NCBI RefSeq assembly: GCF_003073135.1
Contig: NZ_PGDQ01000004.1
Coordinates: 174,363-238,362, forward strand
Length of the DNA: 64,000 nucleotides
Direction of reading: 5' to 3'
Source of the DNA: Euzebya rosea
GTDB lineage: Bacteria > Actinomycetota > Nitriliruptoria > Euzebyales > Euzebyaceae
Shown here piece by piece: positions 61,107 to 64,000 of this stretch; position 1 is the stretch's first letter, and each line of letters starts with the position of its first letter. Made by a program: the position numbers and the translations under genes. The notes under the pieces are model-generated. The model was given only the letters and a program-made list of their open reading frames with translations. It was not told the origin of the DNA and did no database searches.

Positions 61107-61769
61107 ATGGCTGACCTGCCGCTGATCCTGGACCTGGCCGCCGAACACGTGCCGGCCACCCTGCTGCGCCAGCAACGGCTGGCCAGGCTCGTCGGTGGAG
61201 AGGTCGGCGAGCTCGACCTCGAGGCCGGTGTCGCACGGTTCGGGTCGGAGATGCAGTTCGCCGCCCAGCTCGTCGGCGCGACCGACGAGGCCGCCGACAC
61301 CTTCACGTGGGCGTGGGCAGCGAAGGACGGGGCGTTCGACCCCAGCTTGCTGACGGGCGTGACCGCGCTGCGCGACTACGGCCGCGCCAACGACGTGGAG
61401 GAGCTGGCCGAGGCTGTCTGGTCCGTCCTCGACGTCGACCCCTTCCTGCTCGCGGCGATCGCCCGCGGCTGGACGCAGGCGTCGGCCATGTACCGCTTCC
61501 CCTACCTGGACGGGGCCATGTACGCCCTGCTCGGCGACGTGCCGTTGCCGCCGGTCCAGGCCCAGGAGTTCGTGCAGGCCCTGACCACGGGGGTGGCCCT
61601 GGCCCCGATGGACCACCGGGTCGCCACCGTGGCGCTGTGCCGTGACGCCGGCCTGTCGACCACCGGCCTCGACGAGATCGTCGTCGCCACCATCGGCACG
61701 ACCGCGGTGACCGTGGCCTTCACCCGCGATGGCCGCATCGACGGCGTCGACATCACCGGCGTGCGTTAG
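61107..61769 (+). CDS. DUF6882-like hypothetical protein
   Basis: 220 aa, ATG 61107 two bases after the guaB1 stop, so co-transcribed. Contains MQFAAQLVGATDEAADTFTWAWAAKDGAF (read in part; an LGT...WAWA-type segment), LRDYGRANDVEEL, LLAAIARGWTQASAMYRFPYLDGAMYALL (read in part) and a beta C-terminus (IVVATIGTTAVTVAFTRDGRI, read in part). This pattern resembles DUF6882 proteins; no function known. The TAG overlaps the TAA of the converging S9 peptidase (TTAG, 61766-61769). Confidence 0.7.
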   Translation: MADLPLILDLAAEHVPATLLRQQRLARLVGGEVGELDLEAGVARFGSEMQFAAQLVGATDEAADTFTWAWAAKDGAFDPSLLTGVTALRDYGRANDVEELAEAVWSVLDVDPFLLAAIARGWTQASAMYRFPYLDGAMYALLGDVPLPPVQAQEFVQALTTGVALAPMDHRVATVALCRDAGLSTTGLDEIVVATIGTTAVTVAFTRDGRIDGVDITGVR

Positions 61770-63742
61770 GTGCGGGTGCCCGGGTCGAACTCCGGCAGGT
61801 CGATGTCGTCGGCCGGGTCGAAGCCGAGCGCCCGTCCGTAGAAGGCCAGCCGGGCCTCGAGGGAGCGGGTGATGTTGGCGGCCTTGCGGAAGCCGTGCTG
61901 CTCGCCCTCGAACAGGATGTAGGCGTGGGGGATGCCCCGTCGCCGCAGCGCCGCGACGATCAGCTCGGCCTGCGCCGGGGGGACGACCGCGTCCTCGTCG
62001 CCCTGCAGCACGATCATCGGCGTGGCCAGCGATTCGACGTGGGTGATGGGGGAGCGGTCGACGTACACCTGCTCGTCCTGGGGCCACGGGCCGACCATGG
62101 AGTCGAGGTAGCGCGACTCGAACTTGTGGGTGTCGGTCGCCAGGGCACGGAGGTCCGCCACCCCGAAGAGGCTGCCGCCGGCGGCGAAGGTGTCGGTCGT
62201 GCACAGCGCCAGCAGGGTGGTGTACCCACCGGCGCTGCCGCCCTCGATGATCAGCCGGTCGGGGTCGGCGAGGCCGGCCGCGACCAGGTGGCGGGTGGCC
62301 GCGATCGTGTCGGCCACGTCGTGGATCCCCCAGTTGCCGCGCAGCGCATCCCGGTAGGCCCGGCCGTAGCCGATCGACCCGCGGTAGTTCACGTCGACGA
62401 CGGCGAACCCGCGTGACGTCCAGTACTGGGCGGTGCCGTTGATGGTCGTCCGGGCGGCGCTGGTCGGGCCGCCATGGGTCAGCACGACCAGCGGCGGCCG
62501 TTCGTCGTCGGGGCCGACGTGGGTGGCGCTGGTCGGCGGGTAGTACAGGCCGTGGGCCACCGCGTCGTCGGCCGTGGGGAACGTGATGTGCTCGGGGACG
62601 GCCCCGATCCGTGCGGCGGCGTCCTCCCGTTCGGCGCTCAGGCGGGTCGCCGTCCCAGTGGTCGGGTCGACCCGGAAGACGCCCGTGGGCATGGCGGGGC
62701 CGCCGGCGATCATCGCCAGGTCCTTGCCGACGGTCGCCAACGATCCGACCAGCCCGACACCGTCGATGTGGAGGGCGGTGCCGCTCCCGGTCCCGTCGAT
62801 CCGTCGGGCATGGGCGTACCCGTCGGACAGCGTCTGGACGTGGATCGCGCCGTCGGCCACGGTGATCTGACCGATCCCGTGCACCCAGCGGGGTGCGCCG
62901 CTGTCGACGGCCTCCTCCTGCAGCCGTTCGACCGGCCCGTCGGACCAGGCGAAGACGTTCCACCAGCCGTCCGGGTCGTCGCTGAACAGCAGCCGGTCGC
63001 CGTCCCAGCAGGCATCGGCGACCGCGCTGCCGTCCCCGCCGGCCACGTGCACGGCGTCGCCGAGCGCCGGTCCGTCGTCGGCCATCATGTCCGCGACCCA
63101 CAGCTCGGCGGCATCCCACGGCATGTCGGGGTGATCCCACTGCAGCCACGCCACCCGTGTCCCCGCGGCGTTCACGAACGGGCCGCCGACGAAGTCCGGA
63201 CCCGTGACCAGGACCGTGGTCCTACCGGAGGAGATGTCGACGTGGACGATCTCGTTGATGGCCTCCTCGGCCCCGTGGACGTTGACGTTGGACCGGGGCC
63301 GGTCGGGGCCGTGGGTCTCGCGGATGGCCAAGAACGCCTCACCGCCCGGCAGGACGGCCATCCCGGCCCATCGGATCCCGGCGGGGGTCGCCGGCTCGGG
63401 GGTCACGGGGACGGCGTCCCCGTCGGCGATGCGATGGACCCGCTGGTCCTCCCAGCTGCAGGCCAGCACGACGCCGTGGCCTGCACCGAGCGCGCCGCCG
63501 CCGTACTCACCGACCCTCGTCCGGGCGTTGAAGCCCGCGGGGGACAGGACCTCCCGACCGTCCGCGCCCGACCGGACGACCGCGACGCGCCCACCGTCGG
63601 TGGGGTCGCTCTGCAGCCACAGGACGTCCTCGCCGTCGACGGCGAGGTCGTTGTACCCGACGGATGCCGCGGCCAGGTCGGCGGCGGACAGCGGGGACGG
63701 CCAGGTGCCGTACGGGGCGACGGTGCGGTCGGTGTCGGGCAC
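61766..63742 (-). CDS. S9 family prolyl oligopeptidase
   Basis: 658 aa from GTG 63742, AGGAGG eight bases upstream. The N-terminal beta-propeller spans about residues 20-390 (DVLWLQSDPTDGGRVAVV and repeated blades). The alpha/beta hydrolase domain has LVVLTHGGPTSA, VVDVNYRGSIGYGRAYRD, catalytic Ser in IIEGGSAGGYTTL, Asp in VLQGDEDAVVPP and His in FEGEQHGFRK. No signal peptide, so cytoplasmic. Cleaves short peptides, often after proline or as acylaminoacyl peptidase; specificity not readable. Confidence 0.94.
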   Translation of the reverse strand: MPDTDRTVAPYGTWPSPLSAADLAAASVGYNDLAVDGEDVLWLQSDPTDGGRVAVVRSGADGREVLSPAGFNARTRVGEYGGGALGAGHGVVLACSWEDQRVHRIADGDAVPVTPEPATPAGIRWAGMAVLPGGEAFLAIRETHGPDRPRSNVNVHGAEEAINEIVHVDISSGRTTVLVTGPDFVGGPFVNAAGTRVAWLQWDHPDMPWDAAELWVADMMADDGPALGDAVHVAGGDGSAVADACWDGDRLLFSDDPDGWWNVFAWSDGPVERLQEEAVDSGAPRWVHGIGQITVADGAIHVQTLSDGYAHARRIDGTGSGTALHIDGVGLVGSLATVGKDLAMIAGGPAMPTGVFRVDPTTGTATRLSAEREDAAARIGAVPEHITFPTADDAVAHGLYYPPTSATHVGPDDERPPLVVLTHGGPTSAARTTINGTAQYWTSRGFAVVDVNYRGSIGYGRAYRDALRGNWGIHDVADTIAATRHLVAAGLADPDRLIIEGGSAGGYTTLLALCTTDTFAAGGSLFGVADLRALATDTHKFESRYLDSMVGPWPQDEQVYVDRSPITHVESLATPMIVLQGDEDAVVPPAQAELIVAALRRRGIPHAYILFEGEQHGFRKAANITRSLEARLAFYGRALGFDPADDIDLPEFDPGTRT

Positions 63743-63860
63743 GGTGGGTTCCTCCTCGGTCGGGATGACCGAGACCCTAGTCGCCGTGTGGTGGCGACGT
63801 CGCCGACGATGCTCGGTCGAACGGGCCCCGGCCACCTCGCCTGCTGGGTGACTCGCCGCG

Positions 63861-63866
63861 TACCCT
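63861..63866 (+). promoter_or_regulatory. -10 box for leaderless leuS mRNA
   Basis: TACCCT, eight bases before ATG 63875; no Shine-Dalgarno between. Confidence 0.55.
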
Positions 63867-63874
63867 CGGGCACG

Positions 63875-64000
63875 ATGAGCAGCGACACCACCGGCGCCCC
63901 ACGCAGCCATGCCTACGACCCCGCCACCATCGAACCCAGGTGGCAGGCGTACTGGGCCGAGCACGAGACCTTCAAGGCGGTCGAGGACCCCTCCCGCGAG
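63875..64000 (+). CDS. leuS: Leucyl-tRNA synthetase, N-terminal fragment
   Basis: First 42 codons only, cut by the window edge. After a short polar leader, YDPATIEPRWQAYWAEHETF matches the conserved start of bacterial leucyl-tRNA synthetases. ATG 63875 agrees with the -10 at 63861. Charges tRNA-Leu in the cytoplasm; the catalytic HIGH and KMSKS motifs lie outside the window. Confidence 0.85.
   Translation, partial: MSSDTTGAPRSHAYDPATIEPRWQAYWAEHETFKAVEDPSRE

Overview
The window is about 64 kb of very GC-rich DNA with long, tightly packed genes. It reads as a chromosomal segment of a high-GC actinobacterium. Evidence for this: a SepH-type division protein, a DUF6458 membrane protein, LexA boxes of the CGAAC-N4-GTTCG type, a GuaB1-type purine enzyme, and many start codons placed 6-8 bases after a TAnnnT -10 box (leaderless mRNAs). 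A FliA/WhiG-type sigma factor, a methyl-accepting chemotaxis protein and a cell-wall-binding-repeat protein would fit a motile, deep-branching lineage such as Nitriliruptoria/Euzebya. That placement is inference. No rRNA, tRNA or CRISPR array was seen.

Layout. 1-4.4 kb: an accessory block. A leftward run of nine genes with overlapping stops and starts encodes two unknown proteins, a small acidic-basic protein, a truncated sigma-70-like factor, a frameshifted small gene, a MerR-like regulator, an unknown protein, a serine recombinase and a cysteine-rich protein. 4.5-7.8 kb: glutamine synthetase, a two-TM protein and an MscS channel. 7.9-10.2 kb: a secreted cell-wall-binding/PKD protein. 10.2-18.5 kb: lipoate and lipoyl-enzyme cluster (lipA, lipB, E2, lpd, gcvT) with a FliA-type sigma factor and an aspartoacylase-like hydrolase. 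18.8-24.7 kb: ECF sigma factor and partner, nadA with a palindromic operator, glycerate kinase, a degenerate GGDEF protein, a YbaK-family protein and an ErpA-type Fe-S protein. 25-29.6 kb: TusA/NifS sulfur pair and 2-oxoacid:ferredoxin oxidoreductase korAB.

29.7-33 kb: chemotaxis receptor, receiver-like protein and trpD. 33.0-34.4 kb: a DUF559 nuclease-like gene flanked by inverted arrays of a 72-bp repeat, the most element-like structure here. 34.4-41 kb: Lrp/AsnC ligand-binding protein and a complete Dpp/Opp-type peptide ABC transporter. 41-42.8 kb: a DEDD-exonuclease/UvrC-like nuclease whose promoter carries two LexA boxes. 42.9-50.9 kb: secreted LVIVD-repeat protein, aldo/keto reductase, MerA-like flavoprotein, DUF309 protein, response regulator and response-regulator/histidine-kinase pair, photolyase and a zinc-ribbon protein. 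50.9-64 kb: sepH, M48 protease, glycosyltransferase, a permease/TIGR03943 metal-type pair, NTF2-like protein, DrrAB-type exporter, guaB1, DUF6882-like protein, S9 peptidase and the start of leuS.

Functionally, LipA/LipB make the lipoyl cofactor used by the neighbouring E2, Lpd and glycine-cleavage enzymes. NifS, TusA and ErpA supply and deliver sulfur for Fe-S proteins, which include LipA, NadA and KorAB. The nuclease and photolyase cover DNA damage.
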